From: Bacteroides sp.
GTDB taxonomy: Bacteria; Bacillota; Clostridia; Oscillospirales; Acutalibacteraceae
NCBI GenBank assembly: GCA_023665085.1
Contig: JAMPEQ010000003.1
Coordinates: 62,001-126,000 of the forward strand
Direction of reading: 5' to 3'
Length of the DNA: 64,000 nucleotides
Shown: piece by piece, positions 25,780-34,951 of the stretch
Position numbering within the stretch: position 1 is the stretch's first letter
Layout of the letters: each line of letters starts with the position of its first letter
The notes under the pieces: generated by a model
Told to the model about the DNA's origin: nothing
Database searches by the model: none
What the model saw: only the letters and a program-made list of their open reading frames with translations
Translations under genes and position numbers: made by a program

Positions 25780-27603
25780 TTATATATCAAACTCAACATT
25801 ATAATTTTTTGCCCAAATATATATCTGATAAATGTATGCAAGAACCTGCGGTGCCTGCATAAGCTGACCATACCACGGCTCTGTCATGCTGTCAGGATGT
25901 TCCATAAGATTAAATATTGCTTTTTTGTTCAGCATATCTCCGATTGGCGTATTCTTGTCATCCAAAGCTTCTTTAGCTAAATCACAAACATATTTAAAAT
26001 ATATAGGATTGTGAGTTTTAGGATAAGGGCTTTTCTTTCGCCATGCAATTTCATATGGCAGTGACGTATCAAAGGCTTTTCTTAATATTCCTTTTTCTCT
26101 GCCGTCAAGGGCTTTTATGCTCCAAGGCATATTATATGCGTATTCTACAAGTCTGTAATCACAGAAAGGAACTCTTACTTCCAGTGATGCCTCCATGCTC
26201 ATAACATCTTTTCTCGCCAGCAAAGTCTGCATAAAGTAGTTCATATTAAGCATAAACATTTCTCTCATGCGTTTTTCCAGAGGGGTGTCACTGTCAAGAA
26301 AATCAGTGTTTTTGACTGTAGACAGGTATGCATTTCTGGCATATTCGTCACCATTAGGTAAGAAGCCGTTTTTTAGTATACTTCTTCTTACGTCTGTTGA
26401 TCTTGACCATGGGAAGCAGTCTTCAAAAAGTATTTCTTTTCTGTGATACCATGGATAACCTCCGAAAATTTCGTCGGCACATTCCCCTGAAAGACATACT
26501 GTATAATTCTTTTTTACTTCTTTGCAGAAAAGAAGCAGTGAAGAATCCACATCTGCAAATGCAGGTACACCTCTTGCAATAGCAGCAGGTGCAAGTGCCT
26601 TTGCAACATCACTGTTGTCAAGAATGATATTATGATGCTTTGTCCCTATAAAATCAGATATCATGCCGATATAGTCGCTGTCTTTGTTAGGTTGAAACAG
26701 ACTTTTTTTGAAATATTTGTCGTTATCAACATAATCGACGGAGTAGGTGTTGAGAGTTTTGCCGTCAGACTTAAAATAATCACCTGCAACCTTTGATATG
26801 ATTGATGAATCAAGTCCGCCGCTTAAAAATGTTGCTAACGGAACATCTGAAACAAGCTGTCTTTCTATAGAGTCCTTTACCAGATAGTATGTATGCTCTA
26901 TTGCTTCATTTATTGTCTCATTTTGTTCTTTTGCCTCAAGCTTCCAATAGCTTTTTATATTAATTTTTCCTTTTTTATAAGTCATATAATGAGCAGGCGG
27001 GAGTTCGCTGATATCTCTAAATATGCCGCTGCCTATTGTTTTTGCAGGACCAAGCATGAATATTTCATTAAGTCCGTTTTCGTCAACAACAGGTTTTATT
27101 TCAGGTATGCACAGCAAACCGGCTATTCTGCTGGAAAAAGCAAATAAATCACCTACCTTTGAGTAATATGCAGGCTTTACACCAATTCTGTCACGGGCAT
27201 AAAACAGACTGTTGTCTTCTTCATTATATACTGCATAAGCGAATATTCCGTTAAGCCTTTTTACGCTTTCATCCTGCCACTTGTCATATGCCTTAAGTAC
27301 AACTTCAGTATCACAATGTGTGTTGAAATTATATCCGAAGCCTGTCAGCTCATCTCTTACCTCTGCCGTGTTGTAAAGCTCGCCGTTATAGACAATAATA
27401 TATTTTCCGAAGCGCATCGGCTGAGCACCCTTTGCAACATCAACTACAGACAGTCTTCGGTGAATTAAAGCAGTATTTGCGGTAATATATTCACCCTTTC
27501 CGTCAGGACCTCGCTGTTTTAACGTGTTGCTGATTCTTTCAATTAATGGTTTTTTTGCTCTTAAATCTATTGATTGACATAATATTCCTGCTATGCCGCA
27601 CAT
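25780..27603 (-). CDS. asnB: Glutamine-hydrolysing asparagine synthetase
   Basis: Makes asparagine from aspartate, ATP and glutamine. 607 residues: an Ntn-type glutaminase domain with nucleophile Cys2 (MCGIAGILC), NTLKQRGPDG and YNGELYN, followed by a synthetase domain with the PP-loop FLSGGLDSSIISK (about 255-267). CLSGECADEIFGGYPWY, MSMEASLEVRVPFCD and EIAWRKKSPYP are the remaining signatures. All catalytic elements look intact. The gene stands 45 bp before the nitroreductase on the same strand. Confidence 0.96.
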   Translation of the reverse strand: MCGIAGILCQSIDLRAKKPLIERISNTLKQRGPDGKGEYITANTALIHRRLSVVDVAKGAQPMRFGKYIIVYNGELYNTAEVRDELTGFGYNFNTHCDTEVVLKAYDKWQDESVKRLNGIFAYAVYNEEDNSLFYARDRIGVKPAYYSKVGDLFAFSSRIAGLLCIPEIKPVVDENGLNEIFMLGPAKTIGSGIFRDISELPPAHYMTYKKGKINIKSYWKLEAKEQNETINEAIEHTYYLVKDSIERQLVSDVPLATFLSGGLDSSIISKVAGDYFKSDGKTLNTYSVDYVDNDKYFKKSLFQPNKDSDYIGMISDFIGTKHHNIILDNSDVAKALAPAAIARGVPAFADVDSSLLLFCKEVKKNYTVCLSGECADEIFGGYPWYHRKEILFEDCFPWSRSTDVRRSILKNGFLPNGDEYARNAYLSTVKNTDFLDSDTPLEKRMREMFMLNMNYFMQTLLARKDVMSMEASLEVRVPFCDYRLVEYAYNMPWSIKALDGREKGILRKAFDTSLPYEIAWRKKSPYPKTHNPIYFKYVCDLAKEALDDKNTPIGDMLNKKAIFNLMEHPDSMTEPWYGQLMQAPQVLAYIYQIYIWAKNYNVEFDI

Positions 27604-27654
27604 AGTATCACCTCAACAATAATATATGAAGATATTATGCATATTGTTACAATT

Positions 27655-28032
27655 TCAAAATATGTTTCCGAAAGATATTTCCTGTCCTTTTTTCATTGCC
27701 TTTATCTGATTTTTCAGTTCTATCAGTGAATCCTCCAGACTGTCACTTTTCTGCTCTGCCAAATCCTCTAATGAACTGATACTGAGTGATGCATCCTCAA
27801 GACTTCCGTGATCCACCATTGCTGACATTAACGGATAATTTTTCTGCCAGAGTTTGTTTAAATCACTGCATAGTCTTTCAGTTTGTTTATAATCATCTTT
27901 TTTTATGGCAGTAACTGCCTGACTGATAATTTCTGAAGAGCTTTCATACATTTTTGAAACAATCACCTGCTCGGTTGTGCATAAAGAAATTGCTATAATC
28001 AGGAAAGAAATGGCTGCATATATTCTTTTCAT
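27655..28032 (-). CDS. DUF4363 family protein
   Basis: 125 residues with an N-terminal signal-anchor (MKRIYAAISFLIIAISLCTT) and a helical remainder (SDLNKLWQKNYPLMSAMVDH, SLEDLAEQKSDSLEDSLIEL) of the DUF4363 type. Proteins of this family are found beside DUF421 genes in spore formers, as here (19 bp downstream of one). Function is unknown; a sporulation or membrane role is often supposed. Confidence 0.75.
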   Translation of the reverse strand: MKRIYAAISFLIIAISLCTTEQVIVSKMYESSSEIISQAVTAIKKDDYKQTERLCSDLNKLWQKNYPLMSAMVDHGSLEDASLSISSLEDLAEQKSDSLEDSLIELKNQIKAMKKGQEISFGNIF

Positions 28033-28051
28033 TTTTTATTCACCTTTTATA

Positions 28052-28723
28052 CTACTGTTCTTTATCAATTTTATAGATGTTTCTATTATTATCTATAGTA
28101 AAAAGCATAGTCTTTTCTTCTTTTGTACTATTGGTTTTCAGTATCAGCTCAATTTGAGCTCTGTCAATTTTTTCATCACTGAAATATTCAGACACCATTT
28201 TTCCGTCAAGAACGATAATCATAGGCATTCCGTTTTCTTCTGTATTTATTTTTACTGTTTTTGCAGTAAGCGGCTGTTCCTCTGCTTTCAGGAGAACTGA
28301 TACTGAGCCGTTGGTTTCAATAATGGCATCCTGAACATGAGATATATCAAAAACATCCTTTTGTCTTAATGCATCCACGAGGTCATCCATTGTAAAACGA
28401 AGCTTTTTTAATTTTTTTTGATCAAGCTTACCGTTTCTGATAATAAATATCGGTCTGCCCTGAAGAAGATTTCTGAACCAAAGACTTTTCATTGAAATTA
28501 CTGATGCTGTTATTTCAAGACTTGCAAAAAGCAGTATTGGGATAATACTGTAAGCAAGAGGCATTGAATTATCTTCTAAAGGTATTGCAGCAACTGCACT
28601 TACAAGAATTGTAATAACCAGTTCGTGTGGTTTCATTTCTCCCACCGTGCGTTTGCCCATAAGCCGAATTGCAATTATTACGAATACATAAATTATTCCT
28701 GCTCTAATAAAATTTATTGTCAT
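28052..28723 (-). CDS. DUF421 (YetF-like) membrane protein
   Basis: 223 residues: three N-terminal membrane helices with the family pattern IRLMGKRTVGEMKPHELVIT (about 20-39), then a soluble two-part domain containing NLLQGRPIFIIRNGKLDQKK and RQKDVFDISHVQDAIIETNG. This matches YetF/YdfR relatives, which in Bacillus are spore-associated membrane proteins. It pairs with the DUF4363 gene and is divergent from the gerA operon. Confidence 0.88.
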   Translation of the reverse strand: MTINFIRAGIIYVFVIIAIRLMGKRTVGEMKPHELVITILVSAVAAIPLEDNSMPLAYSIIPILLFASLEITASVISMKSLWFRNLLQGRPIFIIRNGKLDQKKLKKLRFTMDDLVDALRQKDVFDISHVQDAIIETNGSVSVLLKAEEQPLTAKTVKINTEENGMPMIIVLDGKMVSEYFSDEKIDRAQIELILKTNSTKEEKTMLFTIDNNRNIYKIDKEQ

Positions 28724-28817
28724 ATTTTCACCAAGATTATTTTGAGCAAAAAGTCGGAATTTATTTCTGCAATGAATAATTTTTATAAATTTGCAAAAAT
28801 TAATTTTGGTGAAGTAT

Positions 28818-30296
28818 ATGACAAATCTGTTTTCGGGTTATGATGACAATAAAAATAAATTTGAAGAAGACTTTAAAGACTGTTCTGATTTTCTTCTTCG
28901 AGAGGCAATAACCAGCGGTCAAAGATGCTTTTTCTGTGTTATGGACGGTCTTGTTGATTCTCTTCAGTTAAGCGAAATGATAATGACTCCTATTCTTGAA
29001 AGAAAATTTGAAAAGGGCAAAAACTTTAAAACCAATAACGAGCTTATGGAGATAATCAAGCTCAAGGCTGTTAATTCGCTTGAGCTTGATGAGGCCTTAA
29101 CCTTTGAGGACTGCTATTACTTTTTGATGAGCGGTTTCTGCGTTCTTATTTTGGAAAATTGCAAAAGGGCGTTAGTTTTTGGTATACAGGGATGGTCTAG
29201 GCGTTCTATTGATGAACCGTCGAATGAAAGCAACGTAAAAGGTGCTAAAGAATGCTTTATTGAATCTCTTAATGATAACAAAGCTTTAGTAAGAAAACGT
29301 CTTAAAACTCATCATCTGAAGTTCAAACAAATTAAGCTTGGAAGTGCAGCTGAAACACCGGTGGCTATTACTTATATTGATAATCGTGCAGACAGCGAAT
29401 TGGTTGCAGGAGTAGAGAAAAGGCTGAAAAATGCTGAATTCAATACAGTTATCGATTATGGAGAGCTTGTACCTTTTATTGATACTGATATAAAATCATT
29501 TTTTTCATGTGTCGGTAATACCGAAAGACCTGATGTAGTAGTATCAAAGCTGCTGGAGGGAAGGGTTGTTATTATGATGGAAGGAACACCCTTTGCTATA
29601 TATGTTCCGTATCTTTTCAGTGATAATTTTCAGTCTGTTGACGATTATGATAATCCTCCCTTTTACAGCAGTTTTATACGAATTATTAAATATTTTTGTT
29701 TTGTGATATCAATATTTCTGCCGAGTCTTTATGTTGCAATCGGAACCTTTCATCAGGAATTAATACCGACTAATTTGCTGTTTACTATAGCTTCTGAAGA
29801 AATAACTACTCCTTTTTCTTTAATGACAGAAGCGATAATTCTTCTGGTTTTATATGAGATAATGAGAGAAGCAGGTTTGAGATTACCAAGTGCAATAGGT
29901 CATGCAGTATCAATTATAGGCGGTATTATTATAGGCGAAACCACTGTGTCGGCAGGTGTGGTAGGTGCGCCTATGCTGGTTATAATTGCGATGACAGCCA
30001 TATCTTCTTATGTTGTGTATTCACTTTATGAAAGTGTGGCAGTTTTAAGATTTGTATTTATCATTGTTGGCGGGGTTTTCGGAATGTATGGTATTGTTTT
30101 CGGTGCGGCATTAGTGTTTGTAAATATCTGCGCATTAAATCCGTTTGGTATACCGATGTCTTCTCCGATATCGCCGCTTAATACAAATTCATTAGGGGAT
30201 ATTTTTTATCGTGAAAGCTGGCGTAAACTTTCACAGCGTAAGGTAAGAGTAAGTAATTTCAGAGGTGTTAATATAGATGCAGGCAATGAGAAATAA
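28818..30296 (+). CDS. Spore germination protein, GerA family (A subunit)
   Basis: 492 residues. A soluble N-terminal region (about 1-260) with the family motifs RSIDEPSNESNVKGAKECFIE (shortened here) and IDNRADSELV is followed by about five membrane helices (from about 300) with LPSLYVAIGTFHQELIPTNL and REAGLRLPSAIGHAVSIIGG. GerA-type A subunits are part of the nutrient receptor in the spore inner membrane. ATG 28818 is chosen for its GGTGA site; an in-frame TTG at 28791 lacks one. It overlaps the B-subunit gene by 20 bp. Confidence 0.94.
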   Translation: MTNLFSGYDDNKNKFEEDFKDCSDFLLREAITSGQRCFFCVMDGLVDSLQLSEMIMTPILERKFEKGKNFKTNNELMEIIKLKAVNSLELDEALTFEDCYYFLMSGFCVLILENCKRALVFGIQGWSRRSIDEPSNESNVKGAKECFIESLNDNKALVRKRLKTHHLKFKQIKLGSAAETPVAITYIDNRADSELVAGVEKRLKNAEFNTVIDYGELVPFIDTDIKSFFSCVGNTERPDVVVSKLLEGRVVIMMEGTPFAIYVPYLFSDNFQSVDDYDNPPFYSSFIRIIKYFCFVISIFLPSLYVAIGTFHQELIPTNLLFTIASEEITTPFSLMTEAIILLVLYEIMREAGLRLPSAIGHAVSIIGGIIIGETTVSAGVVGAPMLVIIAMTAISSYVVYSLYESVAVLRFVFIIVGGVFGMYGIVFGAALVFVNICALNPFGIPMSSPISPLNTNSLGDIFYRESWRKLSQRKVRVSNFRGVNIDAGNEK

Positions 30297-31320
30297 AATC
30301 GCACCGATCAGTATATTTTTTCTTTTGTTTATCAGCAGAATTGTTGTAAGCATGACTACTACTCAATCGTTGACAACAGGCTTTATAGGTTCTGACATGG
30401 TTGTGAGCATAGTAATTGCACTGCTTGCGGTGACACTGTTATCTGTTCCGTCCATTCTATGTGTGAAATATAACAAAAATCCTTTTGATATTGGTTGGCT
30501 GAGCTGCCTTTACGGATTATATTTTATTTTTCTGGCAGGGGTTAATGTAAGCAGATTTTCATATTTTGCATCAACAACACTTAATCCTGATTCTCAGCCA
30601 TGGATATTTACGCTTATTGTTATACTTTGTGCCTTTTACGGTGCATATTTGGGAATTGAAGGCTTATCTCGTTTTTCGGCATTTGCTTTTTTTCTTCTTA
30701 TGCTTGCTACTATTATTGTTTTAGGGTGCAATATAAAAAATTATGATGAACTGAATTTTTATCCGGTTATCAATAATGGAGCACAAAATATGCTTAACAA
30801 TTCTGCTGTTGTTATAAGCTCTACTGTTGAGATGTCGCTGTTTTTATGCTTATCTAAAAGAGTAAATGGTGTAGCGATAAAACAATATATTTATGCAATT
30901 ATCGGTGCATTTGTGATATTAATTCTTTTGTTTTTATTTGCCACGGCTGTTATGGGTGATTATGCTTCTTCACAGGCTTTTCCGATTTACAGCCTTTTTC
31001 AGCAGGCTAAAATAGGCGGTTTTGAACGAATAGACGTAATTCATGTTTCGTTCTGGATTTTGGGAGTATATGTTAAAACGACGCTTCTCATTTACTGTGC
31101 ATCTGTTTCATTTAAAAGAATTAAGCAAAAAAACAGCGTGATTTTTTCATCAATTGGAACATTTATCGTTGCTGCACTGATATCATTGATATTTAAAGCA
31201 GGCAGTATTACTATTGCTGCAACAGTTGTCCCGTTTATAGTATTTTGTATAGTTATTCCTTTGGCAGTTGTAATATTTAAAAAGAAAAGTTTTGGTGATA
31301 GGCTTGTTGAAAATTATTAA
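30277..31320 (+). CDS. Spore germination protein, GerB-type permease
   Basis: 347 residues with about ten membrane helices, of the endospore germination permease family within the amino acid-polyamine transporter superfamily. Visible features: KIAPISIFFLLFISRIVVSM at the N terminus, YFASTTLNPDSQPWIFTL, and GGFERIDVIHVSFWILGVYVK near residues 245-266. It binds the germinant in characterised receptors. It overlaps gerA by 20 bp and gerC by 14 bp. Confidence 0.92.
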   Translation: MQAMRNKIAPISIFFLLFISRIVVSMTTTQSLTTGFIGSDMVVSIVIALLAVTLLSVPSILCVKYNKNPFDIGWLSCLYGLYFIFLAGVNVSRFSYFASTTLNPDSQPWIFTLIVILCAFYGAYLGIEGLSRFSAFAFFLLMLATIIVLGCNIKNYDELNFYPVINNGAQNMLNNSAVVISSTVEMSLFLCLSKRVNGVAIKQYIYAIIGAFVILILLFLFATAVMGDYASSQAFPIYSLFQQAKIGGFERIDVIHVSFWILGVYVKTTLLIYCASVSFKRIKQKNSVIFSSIGTFIVAALISLIFKAGSITIAATVVPFIVFCIVIPLAVVIFKKKSFGDRLVENY

Positions 31321-32440
31321 AATCATTTCTGTTCCTTTAATATGTTTGTTTCTCATGTCAGGATGCATGAATAAAACGAATCTTAAGGATATAGTTGTTG
31401 TTGAGGGAATGGCAATAGATAAAAGCGAGGATGAAAGCAGTAAGCTGGAGCTGACTGTACAAACACTTAATGTAGCTAAAAATGCCAGCAATGGTGAAGC
31501 TCCCAGCGGAAATATGACGCTTAATATCAGTGGTAACGGCAATACAATTGTTGATGCTGCAGCTTTGATGTCAAAAAAGCTTTCAAAGAATTTGTTTTAT
31601 GGTCAGACTAAATTAATTGTTTTCAGTGAAGAAATGGCAAAAGACGGATTGGCAGATGATTTTGACTATTTTCTTCGCTCTTCACATGCCAGAAGTGATT
31701 TAGCTGTATGTATATCTGCCGACAAGTCAAAATATATTCTTGAAAGCAATGAGAATGACAGTCGAGTGCCAAGTGAAAATTTACTTTATCTGATGAAAAA
31801 TGGTGAGCTGGCAGGAGTCAGTGCCTATGTTACCACAAGTCAGCTTTTAAATCAGTTTGAGGATAAGGTTGCTGACTGCTATCTTCCTGTTCTTAAGCCT
31901 GATAAAGATAATAAAAATGTTCAGACTCAGGGAATAGCTGTGTTTAATGGCGATAAGCTGTCGTATATTTTAAACGATGACGAAACCATGGGCTTTTTGT
32001 TGATAAGTAACCTTGTGCATAAATGCACTCTTGAATTCGATGATGCACAGTTTGGTAAAGTCGGTGTAGAGATATCCAATATAAAGGTAAAAAATGCAGC
32101 AGATGTAAAAAATTCAAATATAGTTTTCAGTACGGATTTATCAGCTTCTCTGATTATAAATGAGGTTGAAAAAGGCTCTGTGACGAAGCTTGACAGCAGA
32201 GATGAAGAAAATATATGTCATGAAGCTGAACAATATGTAAAAAAGCTTTGCAGTGATTCTTTTTACGCCTGTCAAAATGCTGAAAGCGACTGTTTTAGGG
32301 TAGGAGAATATACAGCGAAAGATTTACCTGAAACCTACAGCACTTGTGAAAAAGACTGGAAATCATACTATTCTTCAGCAGACTATTTTTCTTCAGTGAA
32401 AATGGATCTCAAAAAGCTGAGTGAAAATAATCAGCAGTAG
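31307..32440 (+). CDS. Spore germination lipoprotein, Ger(x)C family
   Basis: About 377 residues. A lipoprotein signal peptide ends in the lipobox LMSGC (Cys about 16 from the chosen start), followed by NLKDIVVVEGMAIDKSED, the standard opening of GerC proteins. KNLFYGQTKLIVFSEEMAKD and DFDYFLRSSHARSDL are further family marks. I prefer TTG 31307 because GGTGA lies eight bases upstream, but TTG 31304, GTG 31295 and TTG 31292 are in frame too. It completes a full A-B-C germinant receptor operon, closed by the hairpin at 32447-32486. Confidence 0.9.
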   Translation: MKIIKIISVPLICLFLMSGCMNKTNLKDIVVVEGMAIDKSEDESSKLELTVQTLNVAKNASNGEAPSGNMTLNISGNGNTIVDAAALMSKKLSKNLFYGQTKLIVFSEEMAKDGLADDFDYFLRSSHARSDLAVCISADKSKYILESNENDSRVPSENLLYLMKNGELAGVSAYVTTSQLLNQFEDKVADCYLPVLKPDKDNKNVQTQGIAVFNGDKLSYILNDDETMGFLLISNLVHKCTLEFDDAQFGKVGVEISNIKVKNAADVKNSNIVFSTDLSASLIINEVEKGSVTKLDSRDEENICHEAEQYVKKLCSDSFYACQNAESDCFRVGEYTAKDLPETYSTCEKDWKSYYSSADYFSSVKMDLKKLSENNQQ

Positions 32441-32606
32441 CATTATGCTGTGTTTCACTGATAAGTGAGATACAGCTTTTGTTTTGTCTGAAAATATTGA
32501 TGAGATCTTTTTTTGTGCTTGCTTCACTTACAGCAAAGCTTACAATTATCGGTACTGCAACCGTAAATGCAAATACAATAAAAAAGATAATCAGGTGTTT
32601 TTTCAA
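32409..32606 (-). CDS. Possible 65-residue single-helix membrane protein
   Basis: A minus-strand frame starting at TTG 32606, nine bases after an AAGGAG site. It begins with a strong hydrophobic segment (KKHLIIFFIVFAFTVAVPII) and then a short polar tail. Its 3' part is antisense to the end of gerC and to the gerC terminator, which weakens the case. It could be the truncated N terminus of a sporulation protein such as SpoIID, a real micro-protein, or chance. No family is recognised. Confidence 0.3.
   Translation of the reverse strand: MKKHLIIFFIVFAFTVAVPIIVSFAVSEASTKKDLINIFRQNKSCISLISETQHNATADYFHSAF
32447..32486 (+). terminator. Rho-independent terminator of the gerA-gerB-gerC operon
   Basis: A 13-bp stem with two G-U pairs, GCTGTGTTTCACT (32447-32459) / AGTGAGATACAGC (32464-32476), GATA loop, then TTTTGTTTT. 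Confidence 0.85.
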
Positions 32607-32619
32607 ATTTGTCAACTCC

Positions 32620-32648
32620 TTGACTTTGATTTGGTTTATATGTATAAT
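32620..32648 (+). promoter_or_regulatory. Promoter of the citrate synthase gene
   Basis: TTGACT (32620-32625), 17 bp, TATAAT (32643-32648), 66 bp upstream of the start codon. Confidence 0.75.
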
Positions 32649-32714
32649 AAATTGATATAGCGTTTTACTAAGTGTTACAGCACAATCGACAGGTTTGCAG
32701 AAAGGAGATTGATT

Positions 32715-34091
32715 ATGCCATCTAATTATATTTCACCGATTTCAATGGATGCTCTTTCAAATTTATGCGGTGAGCTTGATAAAAATAACTCTATAAAAAA
32801 ATCTGATTATGAAAGATATCATGTTAAGCGCGGTCTCAGAAACAGTGACGGAACAGGTGTTATGGCAGGCCTTACAAGAGTTTGCTCTGTTGAGGGATAT
32901 TATATTCTTGACGGTGAGCGTGTTGCCAAGGACGGAAAGCTTTCATACAGAGGCTATGATATAAATGATATTGTAAACGGTTGCATTAAGGATGATCGTT
33001 TTGGATATGAAGAGGTTGTATGGCTTCTTCTGTTCGGAGAACTTCCAACAACCAGCCAGCTTGTAGGACTTCGTGAGGTTATTGCAGAATGCCGTGCATT
33101 GCCTGATGAATTTATTGAAGACGTAATAATGAAAAATCCATCAAAGGATATTATGAATAAAATGGCACGCTGTGTGATGATTTTATATTCCTTTGATGAT
33201 AATCCTGATGATACATCTATTCCGAATGTTCTCAGACAATCACTTCAGTTGATTTCTCAGCTTCCTACTATCATGAACAGTGCATATCAGGTAAAAAGAC
33301 GTGCATTTTATGACAAAACAATGTTCCTTCATCCTATAAGAAAGGATCAGACAACTGCGGAATATATATTAAATCAGCTCAGAGCAGATAAACAATTTAC
33401 AAGAGAGGAAGCAAAGCTTCTTGATATTTGCCTGATGCTTCATGCAGATCACGGCGGTGGTAATAACTCAACATTTTCTACCAGAGTTCTTACATCAAGC
33501 GGAACAGATACATATTCTGCTATAACTGCCGGATTCGGTTCTCTTAAAGGTCCTCGTCATGGCGGTGCAAATCTTCGTGTTGCAGAGCAGATGAATGAAG
33601 TTATGGAATGTGTGCCTGATTCTACAGATCCTGCACAGGTCAAGGATTATCTTGTAAAAATTATGAAAGGTCAGGCAGGCGACGGCTCAGGTTTGGTTTA
33701 CGGCATGGGCCATGCAGTTTATACATTGTCAGATCCTCGAGCAGTAATTCTTAAGGAAAATGCAAGAAAGCTTGCTTACGAAAAAGGATATGAGAAAGAG
33801 TTTAAAACTCTTGAAAATATAGAATTGCTTACACCGCAGGTTTTCGCTGAGCTTAAAGGTACTGATAAAGCAATGTGCGCAAATGTTGATTTATATTCGG
33901 GACTCGTATATAAAGTTCTCGGTATTCCACAGGATTTGTATACACCATTATTTGCTACTTCAAGAATAGCGGGTTGGTGTGCTCATAGATTAGAAGAGCT
34001 TACATCAGGCGGAAGAATTATGCGTCCTGCATATAAGAGTGTCAGCAAGCCGAGAAAGTTTGTTGAGCTTAAAAATCGAAACGATAAGTAA
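32715..34091 (+). CDS. gltA: Citrate synthase
   Basis: Condenses oxaloacetate and acetyl-CoA to citrate. 458 residues, the long form found in Clostridia. LSYRGYDINDIVNGC opens the fold, LHADHGGGNNSTF carries the first active-site His, GFGSLKGPRHGGAN and GMGHAVYTLSDPRA carry the next, and CANVDLYSG carries the Asp. ATG 32715 follows AAAGGAG by seven bases; an in-frame TTG at 32709 is unlikely. In an anaerobe this probably feeds glutamate synthesis rather than a full cycle. The next gene starts 15 bp downstream. Confidence 0.95.
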   Translation: MPSNYISPISMDALSNLCGELDKNNSIKKSDYERYHVKRGLRNSDGTGVMAGLTRVCSVEGYYILDGERVAKDGKLSYRGYDINDIVNGCIKDDRFGYEEVVWLLLFGELPTTSQLVGLREVIAECRALPDEFIEDVIMKNPSKDIMNKMARCVMILYSFDDNPDDTSIPNVLRQSLQLISQLPTIMNSAYQVKRRAFYDKTMFLHPIRKDQTTAEYILNQLRADKQFTREEAKLLDICLMLHADHGGGNNSTFSTRVLTSSGTDTYSAITAGFGSLKGPRHGGANLRVAEQMNEVMECVPDSTDPAQVKDYLVKIMKGQAGDGSGLVYGMGHAVYTLSDPRAVILKENARKLAYEKGYEKEFKTLENIELLTPQVFAELKGTDKAMCANVDLYSGLVYKVLGIPQDLYTPLFATSRIAGWCAHRLEELTSGGRIMRPAYKSVSKPRKFVELKNRNDK

Positions 34092-34106
34092 TAAGGAGAA
34101 TTCAAG

Positions 34107-34928
34107 GTGCAGAAGACTAAAGTAAGATTGCCAATACTTTTAATAGTAGTAACGGTAATTGCTGCTTGTTTTCTGCGCTTTTTTCAGTTGATTCATTATA
34201 CTGATATTTCAACAGGCCTTGTAACTGACGGATTTAATTTATCTTATACAATATACGGTTTGCTGTTTCTGATTATGATAATATCAATAGGAAATGGTAT
34301 TGCATTTACAAAAAGGTGTGAGACCGTTTTTTCTGATAACCATAATAGAAAAATTGTCTTTTCTTCGGCTTTTGCCGCACTTTGTATGTTTGCCGATTTT
34401 GTCAATCAGTGCCATAACTGTTATTTTTATGTAGCTGACAGCGAATATATCGAATACGGATATATGATTCCTTTGGGAATTTCTGTTTGCTTTGCTCTTG
34501 TAAGCAGTTTTTATTTTATGACTGTATTTATAACTGCCAGAGGCGGAAATTTTGATATAAAGAAGTTGATATGGCTTCATTTTACTCCTATAATTTGGGC
34601 AGTTTTCAGGCTGATTTCAATTACTGCCAAATTCATTAACTTAGAAAGCGGTATTGAAATTGCACTTGAATTTTTGTTTTTGACATCATTTATTTTTTTC
34701 TGGTTCAGTGTAATGCTTTCTTTTGACGGCAGAAAAAAGTCAACGGATATAGTGCTTACAGTTACTTCTGTTTTTTCTTTTTGCTTATCTGCGGTATTAT
34801 TTTTACCTGAAATTTTGTTTGCATTAATAAATTTTGAAGCTAATTATAAAAGCTTTGTCATAACATCTCTGTGCTATATGAGTCTTGGTATAATAGCTTT
34901 GTGCTTTTGTGGCAGAGATAATAGTTAG
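34107..34928 (+). CDS. Multi-spanning membrane protein of unknown function
   Basis: 273 residues with about seven predicted membrane helices, for example LPILLIVVTVIAACFLRFF near the N terminus, IYGLLFLIMIISIGNGIAF, IPLGISVCFALVSSFYFMTV and FVITSLCYMSLGIIALCFCG at the end. No catalytic or transport motif is recognised. GTG start 34107 follows AAGGAG by nine bases. It lies between gltA and an AEC transporter on the same strand with short gaps (15 and 23 bp), so all three may be co-transcribed. Confidence 0.7.
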   Translation: MQKTKVRLPILLIVVTVIAACFLRFFQLIHYTDISTGLVTDGFNLSYTIYGLLFLIMIISIGNGIAFTKRCETVFSDNHNRKIVFSSAFAALCMFADFVNQCHNCYFYVADSEYIEYGYMIPLGISVCFALVSSFYFMTVFITARGGNFDIKKLIWLHFTPIIWAVFRLISITAKFINLESGIEIALEFLFLTSFIFFWFSVMLSFDGRKKSTDIVLTVTSVFSFCLSAVLFLPEILFALINFEANYKSFVITSLCYMSLGIIALCFCGRDNS

Positions 34929-34951
34929 ATCTATTTAGTGAGGAGAATATT

